Origin: an uncultured Cocleimonas sp.
GTDB taxonomy: Bacteria; Pseudomonadota; Gammaproteobacteria; Thiotrichales; Thiotrichaceae
Direction of reading: 5' to 3'
Assembly: GCA_937974135.1 (NCBI GenBank)
Contig: CALJIH010000063.1
Coordinates: 1-12,754, forward strand
DNA length: 12,754 nt
The notes under the pieces were generated by a model that worked only from the letters and a program-made list of their open reading frames with translations, was not told the origin of the DNA and made no database searches. The position numbers and the translations under genes were made by a program. This document shows, in pieces, positions 1 to 7,765 of the stretch (within the stretch, counting starts at the first letter, position 1; each line of letters begins with the position of its first letter).

Positions 1-2637
1 ATCAGCAACATCATTCATTTCATCGAAATGACGCAGTGAAATTCCTCGACGTGTCTGTTCTTCATATAAAAATGCTTCGAGAATCAAACCCGTGGCTAAG
101 ATCTTGTTGCGCGGAGAGTAGAGTAAGTTCGCGCGTGGAATATGCGTGTTACATACCGGTTTACATTTACCACAGCGTAGGCAATCTTTAATGTCATCAT
201 TGAGAGCGCCCAATTCATTATGTTCCAGTAATAATGCTTCGCGTTCTACCAAACGTAATGAAGGTGTATAGGCATTTTGTAAGCCAGAACCGGGCATCAA
301 TTTACCCCGATTAAAGTGTCCGTTAGGGTCTACCTTTTCTTTGTATTGAGCAAAATCATCGATCACATCTTGCTGTAGATAGTGCATTTTGGTTAAACCA
401 ATGCCGTGCTCACCCGAAATTACGCCATCTAATGATGTTGCGAGCTCCATCACTTGATCAACAATCCGATCAGCTTCCTGCATCATCTCGTAATCGTTTG
501 AATTTACCGGGATGTTGGAATGTACATTGCCATCACCCGCGTGCATATGAAGCGCCACAAACAAACGTTTAGAAAGAATGTGTTTATGGGTTTTAGCCAC
601 TTCTTGGCGCAAGGGTTTAATGGTCAAACCAACCAAAATGTCTTCCAATGGTTTTTTAATTTCTCTCTTGTAAGAGATACGTAAATCACGCCGTAACAAT
701 AAATTCATGAGGGTGTCGGTATCACGACATTTGCTTCTTGCTTTATCGTCTAAAAGTTCGGTATGTTTATTTGCGTTTTCATCCACATGATCTAGGATTG
801 CTTGCCAGCGATTTCTAACGTCGGTTAAATGTAACAGACTAATATCTTTCTTGGCTTGCAGCATGACAGCATTTTCTTCGCTGTCTTCCTGTCCTGCTTG
901 CGTACGAATTTTCTTATCTAATTCGGGGTTAGGTTCACCAAAGACTTTTAGTAAGGCATCGATCAAACTCAATTTATTGTTGATGGATTGATAGATATTG
1001 ATGCGCTCTATTCCTTCGCTGTATTTATCCAAATTGTGTAGAGGTATAACGACGTCTTCATTGATTTTAAAGGCGTTAGTGTGCGCTGCAATGGCCGCAG
1101 TGCGTGCGCGATCAGCCCAGAACTGTTTTCTTGCTTCAGGACTAATAGCGATAAATCCTTCTCCATCGCGAGCATTACAGATTTGAACTACATGTGCCGC
1201 AGACTTTGCAACCTCATTTTCATCATCGCCTACAATATCAGCGATTAACACCATTTTTGGGAAGCTACCGCGAGCTGCTTTTGGCGTATATTTAACCGCC
1301 TGCACGTAGCGTTCATCTAAGTGTTCTAAACCAGCGAGTAGGACTTTTTTATTACCATCTAAAAAATCTTTAACCTCAACAATAGCAGGTACAGCTTCTT
1401 GTAAGTCTGTGCCGTAAAACTCCATGCAAACAGTACGTACGTGCTCAGGCATACGATGTAAAATAAACTCGGCTGAGGTGATTAAACCGTCACAACCTTC
1501 CTTTTGTATGCCGGGTAAGCCACCTAAAAATTTATTCGTGACGTCTTTACCTAAACCATGTTTACGAAAGAACTTTCCTTCAAAAGTGAGTATTTCAGGA
1601 TCACCTTTGATGGTTTTTCCGTTTTTGGTATAGCGGGTAATTTTAAATTCGACTTCATCTTGATCGTGAATTTTACCCAGATTATGGTTGAGTCTTTCTA
1701 CATCAAGCCATTCAGCATCAGGGGTTACCATGCGCCAAGAAACTAGATTATCAAGGGCTGTGCCCCACATTACAGCTTTTTTACCACCCGCATTCATAGA
1801 GACATTTCCACCAATCGTAGAAGCATCTTGAGAAGTAGGGTCGACAGCAAATACAAGTCCATTATTAGCTGCAAGGTCTGAAACACGTCGTGTCACAACA
1901 CCTGCATCCGCACGAACTACTGCAACTTCTTCATCTAAGCCAGGTAGATCTTTTCTACGCTTGATTTCCCCTAAGTTTTCGAGCTTTTCTGTATTAATCA
2001 CAGCACTCATAGAATCGAGTGGTACGGCACCACCAGTATATCCCGTGCCACCACCACGAGGGATGACAGTTAAGCCTAGCTTGATACTAGTTTGTACGAG
2101 TTCGGCAATTTCTTCTTCAGTATCTGGGGTGAGCACCACAAAGGGCAACTCGACACGCCAGTCAGTTGCATCGGTCACATGTGAGACGCGCGCTAATCCA
2201 TCGAATTGAATATTATCTTTACGCGTAATTGCGCGGTATTTTCTTAACGCTTTTTTACGTAGGTCATAATAGTCAGAAAACCATTGGGCGAAGTTATCAA
2301 CGGCTTTGAATGAAATATCCAATAATTCAAGCGTGCTCTTGCTGACACCTGCGCGTTCTTTAATTTTACTTAAACGTTCGCGTTTTGATTCAATTAATGA
2401 GAATCGCCGTTTTTCATTTTCGAGCAAATCATCTTGAATATAAGGGTTACGCATCACTACCCACATATCGCCCAATATCTCTAGCAACATGTGTGCAGAT
2501 AGACCAGTGTGACGATGTGACCTAAGTGATTCTAAAATTTCCCATGCGCGTTCGCCCAGAATGCGATGTATGATTTCTTTATCTGAAAAAGAGGTATAGT
2601 TGTAGGGGATTTCGCGGTACAGCTTTTTAATATTCAT
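1..2637 (-). CDS. FAD-linked oxidoreductase with DUF3683 and 4Fe-4S domains (partial, C-terminus off window)
   Basis: A reading frame of 879 codons runs without a stop from the ATG at 2637 to the window edge. The first ~80 residues (REIPYNYTSFSDKEI, then GDMWVVMRNPYIQDDLL) match the DUF3683 N-terminus of very large FAD/FMN-containing dehydrogenases. A PCMH-type FAD domain follows, with RGGGTGYTGG at residues 194-203. Next is an FAD-oxidase C-terminal domain of the D-lactate/glycolate dehydrogenase type, with HMHAGDGN (697-704) and GEHGIG (742-747). A CxxCxxCxxxC 4Fe-4S cluster (C819, C822, C825, C829) follows. As I recall, family members reach about 1,280 aa with more Fe-S/cysteine-rich sequence at the C-terminus, so roughly a third is missing. 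From the family it should oxidise a D-2-hydroxyacid and pass electrons through Fe-S centres to the respiratory chain; the substrate is unknown. No clear Shine-Dalgarno precedes the ATG. The start is supported by agreement with the DUF3683 N-terminus. Confidence 0.9.
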   Translation of the reverse strand, partial: MNIKKLYREIPYNYTSFSDKEIIHRILGERAWEILESLRSHRHTGLSAHMLLEILGDMWVVMRNPYIQDDLLENEKRRFSLIESKRERLSKIKERAGVSKSTLELLDISFKAVDNFAQWFSDYYDLRKKALRKYRAITRKDNIQFDGLARVSHVTDATDWRVELPFVVLTPDTEEEIAELVQTSIKLGLTVIPRGGGTGYTGGAVPLDSMSAVINTEKLENLGEIKRRKDLPGLDEEVAVVRADAGVVTRRVSDLAANNGLVFAVDPTSQDASTIGGNVSMNAGGKKAVMWGTALDNLVSWRMVTPDAEWLDVERLNHNLGKIHDQDEVEFKITRYTKNGKTIKGDPEILTFEGKFFRKHGLGKDVTNKFLGGLPGIQKEGCDGLITSAEFILHRMPEHVRTVCMEFYGTDLQEAVPAIVEVKDFLDGNKKVLLAGLEHLDERYVQAVKYTPKAARGSFPKMVLIADIVGDDENEVAKSAAHVVQICNARDGEGFIAISPEARKQFWADRARTAAIAAHTNAFKINEDVVIPLHNLDKYSEGIERINIYQSINNKLSLIDALLKVFGEPNPELDKKIRTQAGQEDSEENAVMLQAKKDISLLHLTDVRNRWQAILDHVDENANKHTELLDDKARSKCRDTDTLMNLLLRRDLRISYKREIKKPLEDILVGLTIKPLRQEVAKTHKHILSKRLFVALHMHAGDGNVHSNIPVNSNDYEMMQEADRIVDQVMELATSLDGVISGEHGIGLTKMHYLQQDVIDDFAQYKEKVDPNGHFNRGKLMPGSGLQNAYTPSLRLVEREALLLEHNELGALNDDIKDCLRCGKCKPVCNTHIPRANLLYSPRNKILATGLILEAFLYEEQTRRGISLRHFDEMNDVAD

Positions 2638-2839
2638 GGTGCCAGTTTATTTGTGCGTTTAGCGCCAGAATTTTAACGTGTATCTACATCGGTTGATATA
2701 CACAATGTTAAAAATAGCGAAAATAATCAAAAAGTGGAATATAACATATGCGACTTTTACTTATACAGATTGTTTATTTTTAATTTATTAAGATAAAGTT
2801 ACGTAACAGTGTATTTTATCAAAAAACAAAAGGAATATT
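2638..2839. other. Divergent intergenic spacer with a stem-loop and a small palindrome
   Basis: This AT-rich 202-bp spacer lies between the start codons of the oxidoreductase (-) and the phosphodiesterase (+), so it must hold promoters for both. A bulged inverted repeat is visible: TTTTAAC-GTGTAT (2671-2683) pairs with ATACAC-AAT-GTTAAAA (2698-2713). It lies 34-76 nt upstream of the oxidoreductase ATG, so it could be in that gene's leader. A perfect 10-bp palindrome, GTTACGTAAC, lies at 2798-2807, 33 bp before the phosphodiesterase start. I could not pick a convincing -35/-10 pair for either direction. Confidence 0.5.
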
Positions 2840-3565
2840 GTGGATACAAATAAATTAATAGCGCATCGCGGCGATAATACAAATTACCCAGAGAATACAT
2901 TAAAAGCAATCGAAGAAGCGCTTAAAGCAGGTGCGACGTCGTTTGAATTTGATGTACAAATGAATGCTGATAAAAGCTTGGTGGCATTTCATGATGAGGA
3001 TTTCTCACGAATGTCAGGTAATTACGATGAGAAGATCTATGCAGTCAGTGATGATGAAATGTCGCGCATTAGTATTCATGAACCTAAGCAATTCGGTAAA
3101 CAGCATTACCCCACAAGGGTGAGTCATATTGATGAGATTATTGCGCTATTGAAACGTTATCCTGATGTTCAAGCTTATGTCGAGATAAAAAGTGAAAGTA
3201 TGGAGCATTGGGGGGTAGAGTTTGTGATGAAAAGACTTTTAGAAAAACTAAAAGGCTTAGAGAAGCAAGCTATTATCATTAGCTTTAATGTGGCGGCTTT
3301 AACTTATGCAAAATCGCATGGTGATTTAAGACTTGGTTTAGTATTTGAAGACTATAGCGAAGCGTATAAAGCGATTGCTAATGAACTTCAACCTGAGTTC
3401 ATGATTTGCTGGTATAAGATTTTGCCGAATGAAAAAGTATGGTCAGGAAATTGGAAATGGATGGTTTATACAATCAATCAAGTAGATCTAGCGAAAAGCT
3501 TATTAAAGCGTGGTGATATTGATTTTGTAGAAACGGATGATATCCAAATGATGCTTAAGGCCTAG
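2840..3565 (+). CDS. Glycerophosphodiester phosphodiesterase family protein (UgpQ-like)
   Basis: A 241-aa protein of the GDPD TIM-barrel family, which hydrolyses glycerophosphodiesters to glycerol-3-phosphate and an alcohol. Family residues are present: H9-R10-G11 at the N-terminus, PENT (17-20), E36 and D38 in FEFDV (metal ligands), and H51-D52 (second catalytic histidine). A later YVEIK segment supplies another expected acidic ligand. There is no signal peptide, so it is probably cytoplasmic like UgpQ. The length is normal for the short bacterial form. The start is GTG, with AGGA at 2831-2834 about five bases upstream, and the HRG motif sits where the family expects it. The gene stands alone, divergent from the FAD oxidoreductase and convergent with mreD, whose stop is 39 bp away. 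The exact substrate cannot be told from sequence. Confidence 0.9.
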   Translation: MDTNKLIAHRGDNTNYPENTLKAIEEALKAGATSFEFDVQMNADKSLVAFHDEDFSRMSGNYDEKIYAVSDDEMSRISIHEPKQFGKQHYPTRVSHIDEIIALLKRYPDVQAYVEIKSESMEHWGVEFVMKRLLEKLKGLEKQAIIISFNVAALTYAKSHGDLRLGLVFEDYSEAYKAIANELQPEFMICWYKILPNEKVWSGNWKWMVYTINQVDLAKSLLKRGDIDFVETDDIQMMLKA

Positions 3566-3578
3566 TTACTTTCTTAAA

Positions 3579-3606
3579 ACCTCCCAAAAGTAGGGGGGTG
3601 TCTTTT
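3579..3606. terminator. Convergent gdpd/mreD terminator built on a repeat copy
   Basis: On the plus strand ACCTCCC (3579-3585) can pair with GGGGGGT (3593-3599), with one T-G wobble, across a 7-nt loop, followed by GTCTTTT (3600-3606). This is a plausible rho-independent terminator for the phosphodiesterase. Read on the minus strand the same stem contains one mismatch and is followed by TTTTAAG, so it may also serve mreD. The G-rich arm belongs to the dispersed 22-nt repeat. The structure was judged by eye, without a folding calculation. Confidence 0.55.
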
Positions 3607-3607
3607 A
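3586..3607 (+). repeat. 22-nt gene-end repeat, copy 1
   Basis: Exact copy of the consensus AAAAGTA, six G, TGTCTTTTA. It begins 21 nt after the phosphodiesterase stop and its last three bases are the complement of the mreD TAA stop codon, so repeat and coding sequence overlap. The ends AAAAG and CTTTT are mutually complementary. Confidence 0.9.
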
Positions 3608-4096
3608 TTCAAAAGGTTTTCTGGTAGCGTGAAAGATTCTTAAAAAATAATGATAAAAAGGCCAGACAATTAAACTCGTGAGTACGGTCAACCAATAGCC
3701 CCAACCTGCTGGAGAGTTTCCTGTAATTCCCAGAATCCATAGATTGATTAACAGATAAGTGCCCAACACAAGACACAATAAAAATAATTGCTGAAAGAAA
3801 CTATCCAGCAATAATCGTGAGCGCATTCGCAAAGTCAAAAAAAGAACAATGGTGAACCCCAAAGCATGCTGACCAATGATAGATCCATACACAGCATCAA
3901 TCATTAGTCCCACAAACCATGCTAGCAACAAGCTAGATTTGCTGGGTGAAACCAGTCCCCAATGTATAAAAGTTAAGGCAATCCATTCTGGACGATATAA
4001 AATCCATTCTGCGCGAATAGGTAAGATAGTGAGTGCAAATGCAATAATAAATGAAAGTATTATTGCTCCGGTAAACCGAGGTAATACTTCATCCAT
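3605..4096 (-). CDS. mreD: Rod shape-determining protein MreD
   Basis: A 163-aa, strongly hydrophobic integral membrane protein, the usual size for MreD. Membrane segments are visible around residues 8-27 (GAIILSFIIAFALTILPI), 40-70 (FIHWGL to GLMIDAVYGS), 75-90, 100-125 (FLLCLVLGTYLLINLWILGI) and 135-155. MreD is an inner-membrane partner of MreC and MreB in the cell-elongation (Rod) machinery. The D in GLMIDAVYGSIIGQHALG lies in the best conserved part of the family. The ATG at 4096 follows the mreC stop by two bases, which suggests translational coupling. This is the last gene of mreBCD. Its TAA stop lies inside a copy of the 22-nt repeat, and it converges on the phosphodiesterase gene. 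The identification rests on position and hydrophobic pattern as much as on sequence motifs. Confidence 0.92.
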   Translation of the reverse strand: MDEVLPRFTGAIILSFIIAFALTILPIRAEWILYRPEWIALTFIHWGLVSPSKSSLLLAWFVGLMIDAVYGSIIGQHALGFTIVLFLTLRMRSRLLLDSFFQQLFLLCLVLGTYLLINLWILGITGNSPAGWGYWLTVLTSLIVWPFYHYFLRIFHATRKPFE

Positions 4097-4098
4097 GA

Positions 4099-4983
4099 TT
4101 ATTCTTCGACCTTGAGCGCTTTACCTTCTAAGTTCTCAGCAGATGCAGAATAGTCTTCGCGCCAGATCATTAAAATTTCACGTGTCTTACTGAAATCTGA
4201 AAGTGATCTTGCTTCTACACGCATAAACGAATCACCCGGATTATATGCGACGCTATCCACTTCAGCGACAGGAAAGTCTGGTGGAAATAATTGTCCTAAG
4301 CCGGAACTCACAAAACGATCACCCGTTTGAATATCCATCGAGGTTTCCACATGCTTCAGTTCTAATCGATTAATTTTACCCGTACCTACCGCCAAAGCAC
4401 CTTGACCCGTGCGTGTATTACGAACATGAATGGCGTGCTTAACATCTGTTAATTGCATAATGACTGCCGAGTTTGGAGTCACACTCTCCGCTTGGCCGTA
4501 AATATTATTTCCTGCTAATGCGACTTGTCCAATAAAAATCCCATCATCAGAACCTTTGTTGATGACTACATTCTTACTAAATGGATTAGATGAAACTGAT
4601 AAAATTTCAGTCAGTGTAAACTTTTCACGAACCGCAGGTGTTGCGCCTAATTGACTTCGCAAACGTTGATTTTCACGGGCAATCGAATAGTACTTTTGGT
4701 CTCTGGCTGCATAAACGCCAACTAAGGCGCGTAGTTCTCTATTTGCCGCAGATAATTCATTGTGATTAGAAAAGAATTCTTTTGAGAATTTGCTCAATCT
4801 AAAAGGCAGATCAACCGTGTATTGTAAGGGGTATACAAAGTATTTGGTGACTATGGTGCGAATAGGCGTTAATCGATCATCACGATAATCGACAGTCATT
4901 AAGGCAAGGGATAGCAAGGCTAAAATTATAAACTTAATTAAATAACCTTGTTGTTTACTATCATCTCTATCTAGATTGTAAAT
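4099..4983 (-). CDS. mreC: Rod shape-determining protein MreC (probable ATT start)
   Basis: MreC is a membrane-anchored periplasmic scaffold of the elongation machinery. It has a short cytoplasmic tail, one membrane helix, a coiled coil and a beta-rich domain. The body is clear: a coiled coil (ELSAANRELRALVGVYAARDQKYYSIARENQRLRSQL, given here as a region), then VVINKGSDDGIFIGQ, and near the end FVSSGLGQLFPPDFPVAEV. The only standard in-frame start is TTG at 4917. It would cut off most of the membrane helix and has no ribosome binding site. The frame stays open upstream with no ATG, GTG or TTG. An ATT at 4983-4981 lies 6 nt after GGGGAG (4995-4990) and restores a tail plus helix (YLIKFIILALLSLALM); the product would be 294 aa. 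I therefore annotate the ATT. A sequencing error or TTG initiation remains possible. The gap to mreB is 30 nt and to mreD 2 nt. Confidence 0.85.
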   Translation of the reverse strand: MYNLDRDDSKQQGYLIKFIILALLSLALMTVDYRDDRLTPIRTIVTKYFVYPLQYTVDLPFRLSKFSKEFFSNHNELSAANRELRALVGVYAARDQKYYSIARENQRLRSQLGATPAVREKFTLTEILSVSSNPFSKNVVINKGSDDGIFIGQVALAGNNIYGQAESVTPNSAVIMQLTDVKHAIHVRNTRTGQGALAVGTGKINRLELKHVETSMDIQTGDRFVSSGLGQLFPPDFPVAEVDSVAYNPGDSFMRVEARSLSDFSKTREILMIWREDYSASAENLEGKALKVEE

Positions 4984-4989
4984 AACTAA

Positions 4990-4995
4990 CTCCCC
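4990..4995 (-). promoter_or_regulatory. Strong Shine-Dalgarno deciding the mreC start
   Basis: GGGGAG on the minus strand lies six bases (TTAGTT) before an in-frame ATT at 4983-4981, in the short mreB-mreC gap. It is the only good ribosome binding site near the mreC 5' end. No other in-frame standard start codon lies at a workable distance from it. Confidence 0.65.
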
Positions 4996-5013
4996 AAAAA
5001 TTAGTTTAAATTA

Positions 5014-6060
5014 CTACTCAGAAGCCCAAAAGTCGAAACTATCATCATCAAGCATATCAAGAATCTTACCACCACCGCGCGCTACACAGGTTAATGGGTC
5101 ATCGGCGACAACGACTGGGATGCCTGTTTCTTCCATTAACAGACGATCAAGATCACGTAACAAAGCACCACCACCAGTTAGCACAATTCCTCGGTCAGCT
5201 ACGTCCGCTCCTAATTCAGGCGGTGTTTGTTCTAGAGCGGTTTTTACCGCACTTACAATACCGAATAATGGTTCTTGAAGTGCCTCTAGAATTTCATTAC
5301 TGGTAAGTGTAAAACTTCTTGGGACACCTTCCGAGAGGTTACGTCCTTTCACTTCAAGCTCCATCAGTTCTTTACCAGGATAGGCCGAACCGATTTTACA
5401 CTTGATATTTTCTGCCGTCGCTTCGCCAATTAGCATACCGTAGTTACGGCGCACGTAGCTGATGATGGCATCGTCTAAACGGTCACCACCAATACGCACA
5501 GAAGCAGAATACACGATGCCACGCAGTGACATGATCGCAACTTCAGAGGTACCACCACCGATATCTAGCACCATTGAGCCAACCGCTTCATCAATCGGTA
5601 CGCCTGCACCTATTGCTGCGGCCATAGGCTCTTCAATGAGGTATACCTTGCGCGCACCTGCACCCATCGCGGAATCTTTAATGGCACGACGCTCAACTTG
5701 CGTTGCACCACAAGGTACACAAATAACCACGCGCGGGCGAGGCCCAAAAATTCTTCTTGGTGCTACTTTTCCGATAAAATGCTGGAGCATTTTTTCTGTA
5801 TAGGTAAAGTCGGCGATTACGCCGTCCTTCATAGGGCGAATGGCGGTGATATTTTCAGGTGTTCGACCTAACATTTTCTTCGCTTCGACACCGACGGCTT
5901 CGATCTTTTTTGGACCACCAGGCCCACGGTCTTGGCGGATAGCAACTACTGAAGGTTCATCCAATACAATACCTTTGCCACGCATGTAGATGAGCGTATT
6001 TGCGGTTCCCAAATCGATAGATATATCGTTTGAGAACATACCAAAAAATGCTTTGAACAT
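5014..6060 (-). CDS. mreB: Rod shape-determining protein MreB (bacterial actin)
   Basis: A 348-aa actin-fold ATPase, the normal MreB length. It forms membrane-bound filaments that direct lateral wall synthesis. Nucleotide-binding motifs are intact: phosphate-1 IDLGTANTLIY (residues 15-25), phosphate-2 VLDIGGGTSEVAIMS (near residues 165-180) and the adenosine motif LTGGGALLRDLDRLL (near 295-308). The N-terminus MFKAFFGMFSNDISIDLG matches the amphipathic start of proteobacterial MreB. The ATG at 6060 is preceded by GGAAA at a slightly long spacing. It is the first gene of mreBCD, all on the minus strand with small gaps. A good -10 hexamer lies 63 bp upstream, and a 23-bp palindrome lies beyond it. 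Its own start, full length and intact motifs leave no real alternative. Confidence 0.98.
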   Translation of the reverse strand: MFKAFFGMFSNDISIDLGTANTLIYMRGKGIVLDEPSVVAIRQDRGPGGPKKIEAVGVEAKKMLGRTPENITAIRPMKDGVIADFTYTEKMLQHFIGKVAPRRIFGPRPRVVICVPCGATQVERRAIKDSAMGAGARKVYLIEEPMAAAIGAGVPIDEAVGSMVLDIGGGTSEVAIMSLRGIVYSASVRIGGDRLDDAIISYVRRNYGMLIGEATAENIKCKIGSAYPGKELMELEVKGRNLSEGVPRSFTLTSNEILEALQEPLFGIVSAVKTALEQTPPELGADVADRGIVLTGGGALLRDLDRLLMEETGIPVVVADDPLTCVARGGGKILDMLDDDSFDFWASE

Positions 6061-6122
6061 AGAAAATTTCCGAAAAATTTTTAAGTTTTTGCAAGCTGTA
6101 TTTGCCGAGCCCTATGACGACA

Positions 6123-6128
6123 ATTATA
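6123..6128 (-). promoter_or_regulatory. Predicted -10 element for mreBCD
   Basis: On the minus strand the sequence reads TATAAT, a perfect -10 hexamer, 62 bp before the mreB ATG. At 16-18 bp upstream no good -35 box is visible (CACTAT or neighbours), so the promoter may need an activator or be read by another sigma factor. The near-perfect palindrome at 6162-6184 sits just upstream of where the -35 box would be. Confidence 0.5.
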
Positions 6129-6161
6129 TACGACTAAATCTTTAAATAGTGTTAACTTTTG

Positions 6162-6184
6162 TTCCAAACAAAGTTTGCTTGGAA
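6162..6184. promoter_or_regulatory. 23-bp operator-like palindrome between mreB and the oxidoreductase
   Basis: The half sites TTCCAAACAAA and TTTGCTTGGAA flank a central G. Ten of eleven positions are symmetric. The site lies in the divergent spacer, upstream of the predicted mreB -35 region (an activator-like position) and about 45 bp upstream of the predicted promoter of the plus-strand gene. The shape suits a homodimeric regulator. The regulator is not in the window and the site matches no motif I can name. Confidence 0.5.
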
Positions 6185-6227
6185 AAAACTGCGTAATGTA
6201 ACAATCACAGAGGAATAGAGCAAGAAT

Positions 6228-6256
6228 TTGCTCAAATATGTGTACTCAATTAGAAT
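6228..6256 (+). promoter_or_regulatory. Predicted promoter of the NAD(P)H oxidoreductase gene
   Basis: TTGCTC (6228-6233), a 17-bp spacer and TAGAAT (6251-6256) form a plausible sigma-70 promoter. Transcription would start near 6263, about 25 nt before the ATG at 6288. This argues against the longer reading frame that opens with TTG at 6228, because that codon would lie in the -35 box. Confidence 0.45.
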
Positions 6257-6287
6257 ACCGCCCCTCGCTTCAAGATCGCCAATTATA

Positions 6288-6866
6288 ATGAAAGTTTTAA
6301 TCGTTTTCACTCACCCCAATTCTAACAGTTTTAATCATGCTTTATTAGAAAATGTCAGTTCAGGGTTAAAACAGGCTGGGCATGAGATAAAAATTAAGAA
6401 TTTATACGAAGAGGGCTTTAACCCAGTATTAGATTCTGATGATTTATCAAAATTACATAATGGTCATACTCCAGAAAGAATAGCCAAAGAGCAAAAAGAA
6501 TTATTATGGGCTGAAGGTTTGGTTTTTATCTACCCATTATGGTGGTTTACACCCCCAGCGATGTTGAAAGGTTGGTTTGATGTATCGTTCAGTAACGGTG
6601 TGGCTTTTGAATATTCCGATGCAGGTGCAAAAGGGCTTCTTAAGCATAAAAAAGCGTTAGTTTTAATAACGGCAGGTGCGTCTAAGGATTATTTTGATAA
6701 AAATGATTCATTAGAAATTTCCTATCGTCCATTAACTGACGGTACATTAGGTTTTTGTGGTGTAGAGAATGTAAAGCATGAAATCTACTACGATGTTGTA
6801 AATTGTACTGATGAAGAACGTGCTGAAATACTCAAGCAAGCACATGCATATGGTGTTAATTTCTAA
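6288..6866 (+). CDS. Flavodoxin-fold NAD(P)H oxidoreductase (NQO/KefF/YwrO-like)
   Basis: A 192-aa protein of the NAD(P)H dehydrogenase (quinone) flavodoxin-like family. It starts with a classic first beta strand and flavin-phosphate loop, MKVLIVFTHPNSNSFNHALLE. The motif FIYPLWWFTPPAMLKGWFD (around residues 76-94) is the signature of this family near the flavin ring. Members transfer two electrons from NAD(P)H to quinones or other acceptors in the cytoplasm. The frame could open at TTG 6228, but the added residues look unlike the fold and the TTG lies in a likely -35 box, so ATG 6288 is chosen. No clear Shine-Dalgarno is visible. The stop is two bases before the next ATG, so it probably forms an operon with the alpha/beta hydrolase. 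The acceptor cannot be assigned. Confidence 0.88.
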   Translation: MKVLIVFTHPNSNSFNHALLENVSSGLKQAGHEIKIKNLYEEGFNPVLDSDDLSKLHNGHTPERIAKEQKELLWAEGLVFIYPLWWFTPPAMLKGWFDVSFSNGVAFEYSDAGAKGLLKHKKALVLITAGASKDYFDKNDSLEISYRPLTDGTLGFCGVENVKHEIYYDVVNCTDEERAEILKQAHAYGVNF

Positions 6867-6868
6867 TT

Positions 6869-7693
6869 ATGAGTGATACACAAAATACCGAACTACTGAA
6901 CTATAAGATCTACCAAACAGAAGATTCGACTGCTGAAAATAATCCGCCATTGGTAATTCTGCATGGCTTACTCGGTTCGATGGATAACTGGCGAGGCCAA
7001 GCGAAAAGACTCTCTAAGCATCGAAATGTAATTACTATGGATTTACGCAACCATGGAAATTCACCGCATGTTTCAGGCATGAGCTACCGCGAGATGTACG
7101 AGGATGTTTTAGCGCTAATTTCTCATTTAAACATTGATAAGTTTGACTGTCTCGGACATTCAATGGGAGGAAAAGTCGCGATGCAACTCGCCTTAACGAA
7201 TCCACCACAGTTAAATAAACTGATTATTGTTGATATCGCGCCACGCCCTTATCCTTTATGGCACCAACAGACAATAGAAACTGTAATGAAAGCACCTGTC
7301 GCAGAGTTAAATTCTCGCCAAGCGATTGATGATTATTTACAAGATTCAATCGAAGATGCAACAGAACGTGGATTTATGATTAAGAATTTACGTCGTGCGA
7401 ATGAACATGATGATCCGCCAACGGGCTTTCGTTGGAAATGTAATATTGCTGAAATCGCCAAGGGATATTTGAAAATCGCGGGTTTTAGTACCGCGGGCCA
7501 AACCTTTAAAAATAAAACATTATTTATGGGTGGGGGTGATTCTCCCTATATTCGCGAACAAGACCATTCCATTATCAAATCACTTTTTACGAATTCAAAC
7601 ATAATCTCCATCGAAAACGCTGGCCATTTACCGCATTTCCAACAAGCTGATGAATTCTTTAATCGTGTCGATGGTTTCCTAAGATCACTTTAA
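6869..7693 (+). CDS. Alpha/beta-fold hydrolase, YbfF-like esterase
   Basis: A 274-aa alpha/beta hydrolase close in pattern to E. coli YbfF. Visible features are the oxyanion segment VILHGLLGSMDNW (29-41), DLRNHGNSP (58-66), the nucleophile elbow LGHSMGGK with S98, VDIAP with D122 (the likely acid, 24 residues after the serine as I recall for YbfF), FMGGGDSPYI late in the protein, and the catalytic histidine H253 in AGHLPHF. There is no signal peptide, so it is probably cytoplasmic. YbfF-type enzymes hydrolyse short- to medium-chain esters, including acyl thioesters in vitro; the natural substrate here is unknown. The ATG is two bases after the previous stop and has no separate Shine-Dalgarno, which fits translational coupling. 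A thioesterase gene follows 72 bp downstream, in keeping with acyl metabolism. Confidence 0.9.
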   Translation: MSDTQNTELLNYKIYQTEDSTAENNPPLVILHGLLGSMDNWRGQAKRLSKHRNVITMDLRNHGNSPHVSGMSYREMYEDVLALISHLNIDKFDCLGHSMGGKVAMQLALTNPPQLNKLIIVDIAPRPYPLWHQQTIETVMKAPVAELNSRQAIDDYLQDSIEDATERGFMIKNLRRANEHDDPPTGFRWKCNIAEIAKGYLKIAGFSTAGQTFKNKTLFMGGGDSPYIREQDHSIIKSLFTNSNIISIENAGHLPHFQQADEFFNRVDGFLRSL

Positions 7694-7765
7694 TCAAACT
7701 TTTTAATTTAATCAGAAGCTCCTTGCGATAAACTCCTTCAAAGTTGAATATTGATTAGGTTAAAG

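Noticed and set aside
998..2209. Several plus-strand frames of 60-80 codons inside the left oxidoreductase region
   Set aside because: They are shadows of the minus-strand coding frame, which carries clear domain motifs throughout.
3876..5803. Plus-strand frames opposite mreD, mreC and mreB
   Set aside because: They are antisense shadows of conserved genes, with no ribosome sites or motifs.
6228..6287. Longer N-terminus for the NAD(P)H oxidoreductase from TTG 6228
   Set aside because: The added 20 residues precede the normal first beta strand, and the TTG lies within a likely -35 box. ATG 6288 fits the fold.
7751..7765. TTG start for the thioesterase
   Set aside because: ATG 7766 has AGG at good spacing and gives the usual N-terminus.
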